A stretch of 64,000 nucleotides of DNA, from positions 1 through 64,000 of the forward strand of contig CAWAAT010000002.1 in the NCBI GenBank assembly GCA_963780175.1, read 5' to 3'. Position 1 is the first letter of the stretch. Each line of letters starts with the position of its first letter. The DNA comes from Brooklawnia sp963780175 (GTDB taxonomy: Bacteria > Actinomycetota > Actinomycetes > Propionibacteriales > Propionibacteriaceae). Under the pieces are notes generated by a model. It was not told the origin of the DNA. It did no database searches and saw nothing but the letters and a program-made list of their open reading frames with translations. Shown in pieces: positions 1 to 8,839 of the stretch. A program made the position numbers and the translations under genes.

Positions 1-1
1 T

Positions 2-3000
2 GTGATCCAGCTGCTCTGCGCCCACGCAGTGGCGGCTGTGCTGGCCCCCCTGCTGGTCAAGATGCTGGGACGCAAGGCGTTCGGCGTGCTTGCGCTGGTG
101 CCCGCGGCCGGCGCCGGTTGGGCGCTGCTGGCGACCCCAGCGGTCATGGCGGGCAACTATCCCGCTCAGCGCGTCAGCTGGATCGACGCCCTCCGCCTCA
201 ATCTGGACTTCCGGCTGGACGTGCTGAGTTGGCTGATGGTGCTGATCGTCGGCGGTGTCGGATCGTTGATCCTGGTGTACTGCTGGGGCTACTTCTCGCG
301 TCAGGCCAGCAGTCTGGGACGCTTCGCCGGGGTCTTCGTAGCCTTCGCCGGGGCGATGTTCGGCCTGGTCACCGCCGACAACACGATCCTGGTCTACATT
401 TTCTGGGAACTCACCACCGTCTTCAGCTTCCTGCTGATCGGTCACTACCACGATCGCCAGCCCTCCCGGCTCGCCGCCATGCAGGCCATCACCGTCACCA
501 CGATGGGCGGCTTGGCGATGCTGGCCGGGCTGGTCATTCTCGGCACCGTGCCGGGGGGATCGTTCGTGCTGTCCGACCTCGTCGCGGCCGCAGCCGACGG
601 GTCGCTGCTCGTCGATGCCCCCGCCGGGGTCGTACCGACGGCCGTCGGGCTGGTGTTGCTGGGCGCCCTCACCAAGTCGGCGCAGGCGCCCTTCCACTTC
701 TGGTTACCGGCCGCGATGGCCGCCCCCACCCCCGTCAGCGGCTACCTGCACGCAGCGGCGATGGTCAAGGCCGGGGTCTACCTCGTCGCACGACTCGCGC
801 CCGGGTTCGCGTCCTATCAGGTGTGGCAGGTCATGGTCATCGGCGCGGGATTGACCACCATGCTCATCGGCGGCTACCGCGCGCTGCGCCAGTACGACCT
901 CAAGTTGCTGCTGGCCTTCGGCACCGTCTCGCAACTGGGCCTCATCCTGGTGCTCGTCGGGCATGGTGACCGGGCTGTCGCGCTGGCCGGGGTGACCATG
1001 CTGGTGGCCCACGCGATGTTCAAGGCCGCGCTCTTCCTGGTGGTGGGCGCGATCGACCACGAGGTCGGCACCCGCGACCTGCGCGAACTGTCCGGGGTGG
1101 GCAGGGCACTGCCGGGGCTGGCTGCAGCAGCCACCCTGGCGATGGCGTCCATGGCGGGCCTGCCGCCCACGCTGGGTTTCGTAGGCAAGGAAGCCGCGCT
1201 GCACGCCCTGGAGGCCCAGCAGGACTGGCTGGTCTTCGCTGTCGTCGTGCTCGGATCGATCCTCACCGTCGCCTACAGCTTGCGCCTGTGGTGGGGGGCG
1301 TTCGCCACCAAGAGGGGCATCGAGCGGTGTCCGGCGCCACGACTCGACGCCAGGTTGTTCGCCCCCATCGCCCTGCTGGCCCTGGGCAGTCTCGCCGGGT
1401 TGGTGCCCGGACGCGTCGAGGAGCTGTTGGCCCCGCACGCCGACAGCTACCCGGGTGAGGCGGGCCACCTGGTGCTGTGGGGTGGGCTCGGCCTGCCGCT
1501 GGCGGCCACCGCCGTCATCCTGACGGTCGGTCTGCTGCTGTTCGGGCGACGCAAGCAGGTCACCCGCGCCCAGGGCAGGTTGAACGTCCCCAGCGCTGAC
1601 AACGCGTACCGCCGGGTCATCCGGGGGCTGAACATTCTCGCCACCGACGTGACCGCCCTCGTCCAGACCGGCTCGCTGCCCAGCTACCTCACCGTCATGC
1701 TGCTGACTACGGTCGGGGCCGGCGTGCTGGTGGTGCTCAGCGGCAGCGCACCGCGGCTCGTGGCGCTCCGGTGGTGGGACAGCCCCCTCCAGGGGGGCGT
1801 GGTGGCGCTGGCCTGCGTGGCCACCGTGCTGATCGTCCGCTCACGACGACGAATGAAGGCCGTGCTGATCATGGCGTTCGTCGGGTACGCCTCCGCCTCG
1901 ATCTTCGCCCTGCAGGGGGCACCCGATCTGGCCCTGACGCAGGCCCTGGTCGAGACTGTCACCCTGGTGGTCTTCGTGCTGGTGCTGCGGCGGTTGCCGC
2001 CGTACTTCTCGAACCGGCCCCACGTGTCGCCGCGCACCCACCGACTGGTCATCGGCGCCGTCGTGGGCACGGGGGTGGCTCTGCTCGGCTGGGTGGCCGC
2101 CTCGGCGCGCATCCACCCCCCGGTGACCGTCGACTACCCCGAGGAGGTGCTGAGCTTCGGGTACGGCCGCAACATCGTCAACGTCACGCTGGTCGACACC
2201 CGAGCCTGGGACACCCTCGGCGAGATCTCCGTGCTGCTGGCCGCCGCCACCGGTGTCGCGTCGCTCATCTTCATCCGCGAACGCACCCAGCTGCTCGATC
2301 TGCAGCAGGGGTTCCAGTCGGCGGTCACCAACAAGCGCGTCTGGGCCAGGGTCGCCGACGAGCGCGGGGCCCGGGTCGAACAGGTGCTGGCACGCGGGCG
2401 ACTCCGGCCAGGTCAGTCCGCGTCCACCAGCCCGACGGGACGCGGACGCGTCTGGCTGGCAGGGGTGGCCACGTTGGCTCCGGTCCGTCGATCGCTGATC
2501 TTCGAGATCGGCGCCCGGCTGGTGTTCCACCCGCTGGTGCTGTTTTCGTTGTTCCTGCTCTTCTCGGGACACAACCACCCGGGCGGCGGCTTCGCAGGCG
2601 GCATGCTGGTCGGCATCGCCCTGGTCATCCGGTATCTCGCGGGTGGACGCTACGAGTTGGCGTTGGCCACCCGGGTACGCCCCGGTGCTCTGCTCGGCGC
2701 GGGCATGGCCACCTCAACCACTGCGGCGCTGTTCCCCGTGACCCTGGGTGGCACGATCCTGCAGACCACCGTCTTCGACTTCGTCCTGCCGGTGTTCAAC
2801 GACGTGCACCTGGCCACGGCGCTGTTCTTCGACGTCGGCGTCTACCTGATCGTCGTCGGTCTGGTCCTCGACATCCTCAGCAGCCTCGGTGCAGAGGTCG
2901 ACCGGCAGGCCGAGGCCGAGGGGACGTCCGCCCCCGAGGTCTCGTTCGACGACACCAGCCCGGCCAGCGAGGAGATCGCCGTCGGGGAGGACCTGCGGGC

Positions 3001-3031
3001 CCTCAAGGCCGGTCGGGAGGTGGCGCGATGA
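2..3031 (+). CDS. mrpA: Mrp antiporter subunit A fused to subunit B
   Basis: Largest subunit of a multisubunit Na+/H+ (or K+/H+) antiporter in the cytoplasmic membrane. The 1,009-residue product is almost wholly hydrophobic. Its first ~500 residues form a NuoL-like proton-translocation domain, with conserved segments such as FWELTT, KSAQAPFHFWLP and HAMFKAALF. The last ~200 residues form an MrpB domain that includes GHNHPGGGFAGG, so mrpB is fused rather than separate, as in many actinobacteria. The GTG at base 2 gives a normal N-terminus, but sequence upstream is missing, so a slightly earlier start cannot be excluded. It overlaps mrpC by four bases (ATGA), indicating translational coupling in a six-gene operon. 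The acidic C-terminal tail (~45 residues) is longer than usual. Confidence 0.96.
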   Translation: MIQLLCAHAVAAVLAPLLVKMLGRKAFGVLALVPAAGAGWALLATPAVMAGNYPAQRVSWIDALRLNLDFRLDVLSWLMVLIVGGVGSLILVYCWGYFSRQASSLGRFAGVFVAFAGAMFGLVTADNTILVYIFWELTTVFSFLLIGHYHDRQPSRLAAMQAITVTTMGGLAMLAGLVILGTVPGGSFVLSDLVAAAADGSLLVDAPAGVVPTAVGLVLLGALTKSAQAPFHFWLPAAMAAPTPVSGYLHAAAMVKAGVYLVARLAPGFASYQVWQVMVIGAGLTTMLIGGYRALRQYDLKLLLAFGTVSQLGLILVLVGHGDRAVALAGVTMLVAHAMFKAALFLVVGAIDHEVGTRDLRELSGVGRALPGLAAAATLAMASMAGLPPTLGFVGKEAALHALEAQQDWLVFAVVVLGSILTVAYSLRLWWGAFATKRGIERCPAPRLDARLFAPIALLALGSLAGLVPGRVEELLAPHADSYPGEAGHLVLWGGLGLPLAATAVILTVGLLLFGRRKQVTRAQGRLNVPSADNAYRRVIRGLNILATDVTALVQTGSLPSYLTVMLLTTVGAGVLVVLSGSAPRLVALRWWDSPLQGGVVALACVATVLIVRSRRRMKAVLIMAFVGYASASIFALQGAPDLALTQALVETVTLVVFVLVLRRLPPYFSNRPHVSPRTHRLVIGAVVGTGVALLGWVAASARIHPPVTVDYPEEVLSFGYGRNIVNVTLVDTRAWDTLGEISVLLAAATGVASLIFIRERTQLLDLQQGFQSAVTNKRVWARVADERGARVEQVLARGRLRPGQSASTSPTGRGRVWLAGVATLAPVRRSLIFEIGARLVFHPLVLFSLFLLFSGHNHPGGGFAGGMLVGIALVIRYLAGGRYELALATRVRPGALLGAGMATSTTAALFPVTLGGTILQTTVFDFVLPVFNDVHLATALFFDVGVYLIVVGLVLDILSSLGAEVDRQAEAEGTSAPEVSFDDTSPASEEIAVGEDLRALKAGREVAR

Positions 3032-3549
3032 TCGACATGGCCCCGTCGCTGGCCCTGCTCGTCCTGGTGGCCGTGCTGGTCGGCAGTGGGGTGACGCTGG
3101 TGCTCGAACGATCGCTCAGCCGCATCGTCATCGGCGCCAGCCTGATCACCTACGGCGTCAACGTTCTCGTACTGATGGCCGGGGGACGGGCCGGCGGGCC
3201 GCCCATCATCGGGCTCACCGAGGTCAGTGACATGTCAGACCCGCTTCCCCAGGCGATGGTGTTGACCGCTATCGTCATCGGGCTGGCGCTGACCGCATTC
3301 ATGCTCGCCATGGCATACCGCAGTTGGCAGCTCAACGGCAACGACGAGGTGCAGGACGACCGGGAGGACCGCCGCATCGCCATCGCCGCGTCCCGGGACA
3401 CCGTCGCCGCCCGGGTCACCGACGACCTCGGCGCGAGCCTGGCAGACCAGGCCGCCAGCATCTTCGACGAGACGCAGGACGTGCCCGCCGTGGGCCCGCG
3501 GACCCCCCCACCCTCACCCGACCTCCTCGAGGAGGGGGGTGCCACGTGA
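3028..3549 (+). CDS. mrpC: Mrp antiporter subunit C
   Basis: NuoK-like small membrane subunit of the Mrp complex. Three transmembrane helices fill the first ~100 residues, with the typical ERSLSRIVIG and DPLPQAMVLTAIVIG segments. The 173-residue product is ~55 residues longer than most MrpC proteins because of a charged, probably cytoplasmic tail. The ATG start overlaps the mrpA stop by four bases; the next gene starts on a GTG overlapping this stop. Confidence 0.96.
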   Translation: MIDMAPSLALLVLVAVLVGSGVTLVLERSLSRIVIGASLITYGVNVLVLMAGGRAGGPPIIGLTEVSDMSDPLPQAMVLTAIVIGLALTAFMLAMAYRSWQLNGNDEVQDDREDRRIAIAASRDTVAARVTDDLGASLADQAASIFDETQDVPAVGPRTPPPSPDLLEEGGAT

Positions 3550-5162
3550 ACCCGTCCGATTGGTCCTGGGTGCTGGGCATCCCCGTCCTCGTACCGTTCG
3601 CCGCGGCCGCGATCACGCTGCTGCTGGCCCGTCGTCACACTGCCCAGCGCATCGTCTCGGTCGTCGCCCTCGCAGTGGTGCTGGCCGACGCGGTCTTCAT
3701 CGGCTACCTCAGCCTGAAGGGCCCGTTGACCCTGGATGTCGGCGGCTGGTCCGCGCCCGTGGGGATCACCCTGGTCGCAGACCGGCTGAGCGCGATGATG
3801 CTGCTCGTCTCGGTGTTCGTCACCCTGTGTGTGCTGGTGTACTCGTTCACCCAGGATCTGGCCCAGAGCCAGCGACTACCTGTTGCGGTCTTCCAGCCGA
3901 CCTTCCTCATCCTGTCGGCGGGGGTGTCGAACGCCTTCCTGACCGGCGACCTGTTCAACCTCTACGTGGGCTTCGAGATTCTGCTGGTGTCGAGTTTCGT
4001 GCTGATCACCCTCGGTGGCACCCGGGATCGCATCCGCTCGGGCACCGTCTACGTGGTCGTCTCGGTGGTCAGTTCGTCGATCTTCCTCGTTGCGCTGGCC
4101 ATGGTGTACGCAGCAGTCGGCACAGTGAACATGGCCCAGATCGCGTTGCGGATGCCCGAGATCGACCCCGGGGCGGCACAACTCATCCAGATGATGCTGC
4201 TGGTCGCCTTCGGGGTCAAGGCAGCGGTCTTCCCGCTGTCGGCCTGGCTGCCGGACTCCTACCCGACGGCCCCCGCCCCGGTCACCGCGGTCTTCGCCGG
4301 CCTGCTGACCAAGGTCGGCGTCTACGCCATCATCCGCACCCAGGCGACGCTGTTCGCCGACACCGGTCTCAACACGATGGTGCAGGTGGTCGGTCTGGCC
4401 ACCATGGTGATCGGCATCCTCGGCGCCGTCGCCCAGGACGACATCAAACGACTGCTGTCGTTCACCCTGGTCTCGCACATCGGCTTCATGTTGTGGGGAG
4501 TCGGCACCGGCACCTCGGAGGGGCTCGCGGCCGCCATCTTCTACACCGCGCACCACATCATCGTGCAGACCGCACTCTTCCTTGTTGCGGGGTTGATGGA
4601 GCGGGTGGGCGGGTCGACGTCCCTGGTGAAACTGGGCTCGCTCCTGAAGGCCTGGCCGCTGCTCGGCGTCCTGTTCCTTATCCCGGCGCTCAACCTGGCC
4701 GGCGTCCCGCCGATGTCCGGGTTCCTCGGCAAGCTCGGGCTCATCCAGGCGTCCGCCGCGGTGGGCGGCCCACTCGACTGGACGCTCATCGCGGGTGGCC
4801 TGGTCACCTCGCTGCTCACGCTTTATGCGCTGCTGCGGGCCTGGAGCATGGCCTTCTGGCAGCCCAGTGAGGGCGAGGACGTCGTCAAACCCGACGTGCC
4901 GTGGACGATGACCGGGGCGACGGTGGCGCTGGTGACCGCATCGCTGGCGCTCACGGTCGTCGCCGGCCCGGTCTACGCCTACGCCCGGGGTGGCGCCATC
5001 GAACTGCGCGCCCAGGTGCCCTACGTCCTTGCCGTTCTGCCCGACGCGCAGCGTGGCACGGGGCAGTCACACACCGAGGAGGACGACCAGGGGAAGCCGA
5101 ACACCGCACCCACCCCGGTGGCGCCACCACTGGCCAGCCCGAACGCGGGAAGCACCCGATGA
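3546..5162 (+). CDS. mrpD: Mrp antiporter subunit D
   Basis: NuoN/NuoM-like ion-translocating subunit, 538 residues and mostly transmembrane. Diagnostic stretches are FNLYVGFEILL, GVKAAVFPLSAWLPDSYPTA and DDIKRLLSFTLVSHIGF, the last holding a channel lysine. The GTG start at 3546 overlaps the mrpC stop (GTGA), and the N-terminus matches the family at this position, so the longer open frame upstream is not used. The ~50-residue C-terminal tail is hydrophilic and proline-rich. Confidence 0.95.
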   Translation: MNPSDWSWVLGIPVLVPFAAAAITLLLARRHTAQRIVSVVALAVVLADAVFIGYLSLKGPLTLDVGGWSAPVGITLVADRLSAMMLLVSVFVTLCVLVYSFTQDLAQSQRLPVAVFQPTFLILSAGVSNAFLTGDLFNLYVGFEILLVSSFVLITLGGTRDRIRSGTVYVVVSVVSSSIFLVALAMVYAAVGTVNMAQIALRMPEIDPGAAQLIQMMLLVAFGVKAAVFPLSAWLPDSYPTAPAPVTAVFAGLLTKVGVYAIIRTQATLFADTGLNTMVQVVGLATMVIGILGAVAQDDIKRLLSFTLVSHIGFMLWGVGTGTSEGLAAAIFYTAHHIIVQTALFLVAGLMERVGGSTSLVKLGSLLKAWPLLGVLFLIPALNLAGVPPMSGFLGKLGLIQASAAVGGPLDWTLIAGGLVTSLLTLYALLRAWSMAFWQPSEGEDVVKPDVPWTMTGATVALVTASLALTVVAGPVYAYARGGAIELRAQVPYVLAVLPDAQRGTGQSHTEEDDQGKPNTAPTPVAPPLASPNAGSTR

Positions 5163-5782
5163 GCCCAGCATCGTCCCGGCTGTTGAGTCGACGCGCGTCC
5201 CCGTTGGCCATCGCGATGCTGAGCGTCATGTGGGTGCTGCTGTGGGGTGACGCGAGTTGGGGCAACCTGGCTGGCGGATTCATCCTGGCCCTGGTGGTCA
5301 CCTGGCTGCTGCCGGTACCCCACGGGCCTAATCGACGGCTGACCATTCGGCCGGTCGCGCTGGCCAGATTGGCGCTGGTCTTCGCCAAGGACGTCGTGGT
5401 GGCGGCCACCCAGATAGCCTGGGTGATCCTGCGCGGACGCGTGCCGCGTGAGGCCATCATTCGCGTCCGCACCCGCGCCCAGTCCGACGGATTCCTGGCG
5501 GCGACGGCCGGCTTCACCGCCCTTGTGCCAGGATCGATCGTCATCGATGCCCACCGGCTGACTGGCACCCTGTACATCCACGTCTTCAACGTCGGCGAGG
5601 GCCAGGAGGCCCTGGACCAGGCGCACCGCAACGTCCTGCTGCAGGAGGAGCGCATCCTGCGGGCGCTGGCCAACGATGAGGAGTTGCTGGACGCCGGCTT
5701 TCGTCCCGGAGGTTCGATGAGGGCCGGTCGGCTGACCGATACCGAGATGGCCGAGCGCCGCAGACAGCAGGAGGCCCGATGA
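5159..5782 (+). CDS. mrpE: Mrp antiporter subunit E
   Basis: Subunit E of the Mrp antiporter, 207 residues, with N-terminal membrane helices followed by a soluble domain. The ALVPGSIVID and LYIHVFNV segments are typical of the family. It starts on an ATG overlapping the mrpD stop by four bases and ends overlapping mrpF in the same way. The strictly coupled order A/B-C-D-E-F-G supports a complete complex. Confidence 0.95.
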   Translation: MSPASSRLLSRRASPLAIAMLSVMWVLLWGDASWGNLAGGFILALVVTWLLPVPHGPNRRLTIRPVALARLALVFAKDVVVAATQIAWVILRGRVPREAIIRVRTRAQSDGFLAATAGFTALVPGSIVIDAHRLTGTLYIHVFNVGEGQEALDQAHRNVLLQEERILRALANDEELLDAGFRPGGSMRAGRLTDTEMAERRRQQEAR

Positions 5783-6201
5783 TCTACGTGCTCTACGGCT
5801 GCCTGGTCGTCCTGGTGACGTCGCTGGCGCTCGTCCTCGTGCGGCTGGAGCACGGCCCGTCCAACCTCGATCGAGCGGTTGCTCTGGACGTCATCACCTC
5901 GGCGACCGTCGGCATCCTGGTTGTCGTGATGGCGGTGACCGGACGCGTCGACCTGCTGCCGCTGCTGGTCGTGCTCACATCGGTGGGTTTCATCGGCAGC
6001 ACCGTGATCGCCCGGTTCTCGCAGGCGGAATCGATCAGTGATCGGCGGATTCTCACCCCCGAGGAGGCGGCCAGCCTGCCCGAACCTGACTTCGACGACA
6101 CCGCTGAGCCGGTGCACCCGGACGCCGATGACCTGGCTGATGACGACATCGAACGGGTCGACCGCGGTTCGGTCGAGCCTCAGGTCGGTGAGGTCCGATG
6201 A
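5779..6201 (+). CDS. mrpF: Mrp antiporter subunit F
   Basis: Small subunit F with three transmembrane helices in its first ~85 residues (RLEHGPSNLDRAVALDV is typical). The 140-residue product is roughly 50 residues longer than common MrpF proteins because of a strongly acidic tail (many Asp and Glu after residue 95). Subunits A and C of this operon also carry hydrophilic tails, which may be a lineage trait. It overlaps both neighbours by four bases. Confidence 0.94.
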   Translation: MIYVLYGCLVVLVTSLALVLVRLEHGPSNLDRAVALDVITSATVGILVVVMAVTGRVDLLPLLVVLTSVGFIGSTVIARFSQAESISDRRILTPEEAASLPEPDFDDTAEPVHPDADDLADDDIERVDRGSVEPQVGEVR

Positions 6202-6635
6202 TCGAATGGCTGCAGCCGATCGGAGTCGCGCTGATCGCGGGCGGTGCCCTGTTGACGCTGGTGACGGCCATCGGCATGGTGCGGTTGGGCAGCCTGTTCG
6301 CAAGGATGCACGCGTCCACCAAGCCGCAGGTGCTCGGCCTGGTGGTGATGGTGCTCGGGCTGTCATGCGTGATGCAACGGCCGCGGGTGGTGGCCACCCT
6401 GGCGCTGGTGGTGATCATGCAGTTCTTCGTGGCGCCGATCTCGGCGCACATGCTGGGACGCACGGTGTACCGGCTGGGCCAGATCGACCGGCGAGTGATC
6501 GTGCTCGACGAGTACGCCGAGGATCTCGCCAAGGCGTCCAGGAAGCTGCATCACGAGGACAACGAGAACGCCGGGGACGTCGACCGCGACCTCTCGAAGC
6601 CGCCGGCTTCCGGGTCACCCTTCACACCGCAGTGA
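6198..6635 (+). CDS. mrpG: Mrp antiporter subunit G
   Basis: Last gene of the Mrp operon, subunit G, 145 residues. Three membrane helices carry the family pattern AIGMVRLGSLFARMHASTKPQ. The C-terminal ~40 residues are charged and probably cytoplasmic. It overlaps the mrpF stop by four bases and ends nine bases from the convergent crgA stop, with a small hairpin spanning the junction. Confidence 0.94.
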   Translation: MIEWLQPIGVALIAGGALLTLVTAIGMVRLGSLFARMHASTKPQVLGLVVMVLGLSCVMQRPRVVATLALVVIMQFFVAPISAHMLGRTVYRLGQIDRRVIVLDEYAEDLAKASRKLHHEDNENAGDVDRDLSKPPASGSPFTPQ

Positions 6636-6649
6636 GCCGTGCCCTCACT
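6631..6649. terminator. Short hairpin between convergent mrpG and crgA
   Basis: A perfect 6-base stem (AGTGAG/CTCACT) with a 7-base loop covers both stop codons of the convergent genes. No U-tract is visible. It may be a weak bidirectional terminator, judged only from position and symmetry. Confidence 0.4.
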
Positions 6650-6932
6650 TCCAGAGGGTGGCGATCCCGAACGAGGCGGCGATGAGGCCGATGCCGATGA
6701 AGTAGTTCCAGTTGGCCAGGTCTTTCATCACCGGAACCTGATAACCGGCGATGTAGAAGACCAGCAGCCACAGGACGCCGAGCAGCCCGACCGGCACGAA
6801 CACCCACGGCACCCAGTCGCGAGACCCGGAGATCGCTCGCTGCTGGCTACGGGATTGCTTCTCGACGGCCTGAGACTTGCGCTTGGCGACCTTCTTCTCG
6901 GCGGCCTCCCTGCGAACCTTCGATTCAGGCAC
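6645..6932 (-). CDS. crgA: Cell division protein CrgA
   Basis: Small membrane protein of the actinobacterial divisome, known in mycobacteria and streptomycetes to interact with FtsZ, FtsI and the elongation machinery. The 95-residue product has a lysine/arginine-rich cytoplasmic N-terminus (~35 residues) and two transmembrane helices (about 43-64 and 74-93), with the typical NWNYFIGIGLIAASFGIATLWK region. It sits beside DUF881, pabA and the pknB-fhaA block exactly as Rv0011c does in M. tuberculosis. Transcription is opposite to DUF881; the 132-base gap should hold both promoters, but I see no clear boxes. Confidence 0.95.
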   Translation of the reverse strand: MPESKVRREAAEKKVAKRKSQAVEKQSRSQQRAISGSRDWVPWVFVPVGLLGVLWLLVFYIAGYQVPVMKDLANWNYFIGIGLIAASFGIATLWK

Positions 6933-7064
6933 GGTGTCTGCTCCTCAGCTGGCGTGCCCAGGCACGCGTCCACGGTGGTGTGACCATCAGGGGTCGCCTC
7001 CAGTATGGCGGCTCGGCGAGGCTTGCCCCAAGTCCAGTCAGGGGGCGGACGGTAGGCTGTCCGC

Positions 7065-7913
7065 ATGTCCGGTCGCGACGATCGTCACGGTGCCGAGTGG
7101 CCCGTCGGGCCCAGCCGCGCGGCCCCGGACGAAACCTCCAGCCTCGAGTCGACCACTACTCGTGCTGCCCGGGCCGAGCAGGAACCGACCAGACCCGAGC
7201 CTGAGCCGAGGAAGCGCCGTACCCCGAGCACGCTGATCGTGGGCGTGCTGGCCGGGGTTCTGATCGGGGCGACCGCCATCACCGCCCAGGGCGACGACCT
7301 GCGTCCCGGCCGCACGAGCGACCTCGCCGTGCTGGTGGCCCAGGCCGAGCAGCGCAACATTGAGCTGGCCAGCCGCGCCTCGGAACTGCGCGAGATCAAC
7401 GACCAGCTGACCGCGGCTCAGGGTGCCGCCCCGGCGAACTCGCTACCGAGCCAGCAGATGGAGGTGCAGATGGCCGGGCTGGCCGCGGTGCGAGGCCCGG
7501 GCGTCCGGGTGACGCTGACCGACGCCCCGGTCGACTTCGCGCCTCCGGGGGTGGACGGCGACCTGCTCGTCGTCCATGAGCAGGACATCCAGCACGTGGT
7601 GAACGCGCTGTGGGCGGCGGGGGCCGAGGCCATGACCATCCAGGGTCAGCGGGTGGTGGCGATGACAGCCGTCAAGTGCGTCGGTAACACGGTGGTGCTG
7701 CACGGCACGCCGTACGCCCCGCCCTACGTCATCACCGCGATCGGTGATCCTGCCCAGCTGGAGGCCGGCCTGGCCTCCGACCGGGGCGTCCAGATCTACC
7801 GGCAGTACGCCCTGGCCTACCAACTGGGGTACGAGCAGGGCCGGGTCGCCGGCGTGACGATGCCCGCCTATGAAGGACCGCTGCCGCAGATGGCGACTGC
7901 GGGCAGACGCTGA
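7065..7913 (+). CDS. DUF881 family membrane-anchored protein
   Basis: A protein of unknown biochemical role belonging to DUF881, found beside crgA and pabA in many actinobacteria (position of Rv0012). The product has 282 residues. Residues 1-55 are charged and probably cytoplasmic, residues ~57-75 form one membrane helix, a coiled-coil-like stretch follows (about 85-125), then the extracellular DUF881 domain with GPGVRVTLTDAP and IQHVVNALWAAGAEA. An ATG start at 7065 is used. The next gene, pabA, begins 53 bases after its stop on the same strand. A role in envelope or division is suggested only by neighbourhood. Confidence 0.9.
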   Translation: MSGRDDRHGAEWPVGPSRAAPDETSSLESTTTRAARAEQEPTRPEPEPRKRRTPSTLIVGVLAGVLIGATAITAQGDDLRPGRTSDLAVLVAQAEQRNIELASRASELREINDQLTAAQGAAPANSLPSQQMEVQMAGLAAVRGPGVRVTLTDAPVDFAPPGVDGDLLVVHEQDIQHVVNALWAAGAEAMTIQGQRVVAMTAVKCVGNTVVLHGTPYAPPYVITAIGDPAQLEAGLASDRGVQIYRQYALAYQLGYEQGRVAGVTMPAYEGPLPQMATAGRR

Positions 7914-7966
7914 CCGACCGGCGGTCGTCGGTGGCCGGGCTTGGCCCCAGCCCGCAGAATGGGCCC

Positions 7967-8599
7967 ATGGCCCGCATTCTCGTCATCGACAACTACGACT
8001 CGTTCGTCTACAACGTGGTGCACTACCTCGCCCAGATCGGCGCCGAGGTCGAGGTCTGGCGCAACGACGATGCGCGGTTCGACAACGCCGAGTGGTTCCA
8101 GGGCTATGACGGCGTCCTGCTGTCGCCCGGCCCAGGCACCCCCGAGGACGCCGGAGTCTGCATCGACGTGGTTCGGCAGGTGGCCGGACGCGTCCCCATC
8201 TTCGGCATCTGCCTGGGCCTGCAGGCCATCGCAGTGGCGCACGGCGCCGTGGTTGGCCGCGCACCCGAACTGCTGCACGGCAAGACCTCGCCGGTGCACC
8301 ACGACGGACGCGGGGTGTTCGCCGGGCTGCCCGACCCGTTCACCGCGACCCGTTACCACTCGCTGGCCATCGAGCCGGCGACCGTGCCGGACGATCTGGA
8401 GGTCTGCGCCTGGACGGAGTCGGGGGTCATCATGGCCGTCCGGCATCGCGATCGGGCCATCGAGTCTGTCCAGTTCCACCCCGAATCGGTGCTCACCGAG
8501 GGCGGCTACCAGATGCTGGCCAACTGGCTGGCGGTGTGCGGGGACGCCGAGGCGCCTGCCCGGGCGGTGGGCCTGTCACCGCTGGTGGCGATCGGCTGA
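7967..8599 (+). CDS. pabA: Class I glutamine amidotransferase, PabA/TrpG
   Basis: Glutaminase subunit that supplies ammonia for aminodeoxychorismate (folate) or anthranilate (tryptophan) synthesis. The 210-residue protein keeps the complete triad: nucleophile Cys82 in GICLGLQ, plus His171 and Glu173 in VQFHPES. The N-terminal LVIDNYDSF motif is typical of the family. No synthase partner (pabB or trpE) is nearby. The lone copy next to the wall-kinase block matches trpG (Rv0013) of M. tuberculosis, so which pathway it serves cannot be told from sequence alone. The ATG at 7967 was chosen because the longer upstream frame lacks family similarity. Confidence 0.93.
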   Translation: MARILVIDNYDSFVYNVVHYLAQIGAEVEVWRNDDARFDNAEWFQGYDGVLLSPGPGTPEDAGVCIDVVRQVAGRVPIFGICLGLQAIAVAHGAVVGRAPELLHGKTSPVHHDGRGVFAGLPDPFTATRYHSLAIEPATVPDDLEVCAWTESGVIMAVRHRDRAIESVQFHPESVLTEGGYQMLANWLAVCGDAEAPARAVGLSPLVAIG

Positions 8600-8611
8600 A
8601 GCCTCCCCCCA

Positions 8612-8697
8612 GACGCGTCCTCCGCATCCGGGACGCGGCCTCCCGTTCCCGCTGACGCGGCCTCTCTTTCCCGCAGACGCGGCCTCCCGTTCCCGCA
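8612..8697. repeat. Tandem 22-base repeat downstream of pabA
   Basis: The word GACGCG starts at 8612, 8632, 8654, 8676 and 8698, giving spacings of 20, 22, 22 and 22 bases. Units at 8632, 8654 and 8676 are nearly identical, each running GACGCGGCCTC(C/T) then a pyrimidine-rich part ending CCCGC. The fifth GACGCG opens the palindromic element that follows. No open frame of interest covers it. Role unknown; it is not CRISPR-like because there are no unique spacers. Confidence 0.8.
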
Positions 8698-8765
8698 GAC
8701 GCGTGCGATCTAGCTTCCCGCGTGTGATATTTGGGACGCGTGAAGCTATTTGGCACGCGTTTGCG
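8698..8765. repeat. Palindromic intergenic element, copy 1
   Basis: An imperfect palindrome of about 67 bases. Outer arms are ACGCGTGC.../...GGCACGCGT and inner arms are TAGCTTCCCGCGT/ACGCGTGAAGCTA around a short AT-richer centre. A second copy lies at 9768-9834 with only a handful of differences, so the two copies bracket one gene. The single strand could fold into a long hairpin. It may be a REP-like or MITE-like element, or a terminator. Confidence 0.8.
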
Positions 8766-8839
8766 TTCGGCGAAGGCGACATCTCACGTCCGCCTGTGGA
8801 CAAGTGACGATTCGGGCCGGGACTGCCCATCATCAAGCC

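Noticed and set aside
8612..8765. CRISPR array
   Set aside because: The 22-base units are head-to-tail with no unique spacers, and no cas genes are present.
8750..8839. Extending the AbiEi-like gene upstream to a TTG at 8750
   Set aside because: The extra 30 codons lie in the palindromic repeat and give a peptide with no resemblance to the family; GTG at 8840 gives the usual N-terminus.
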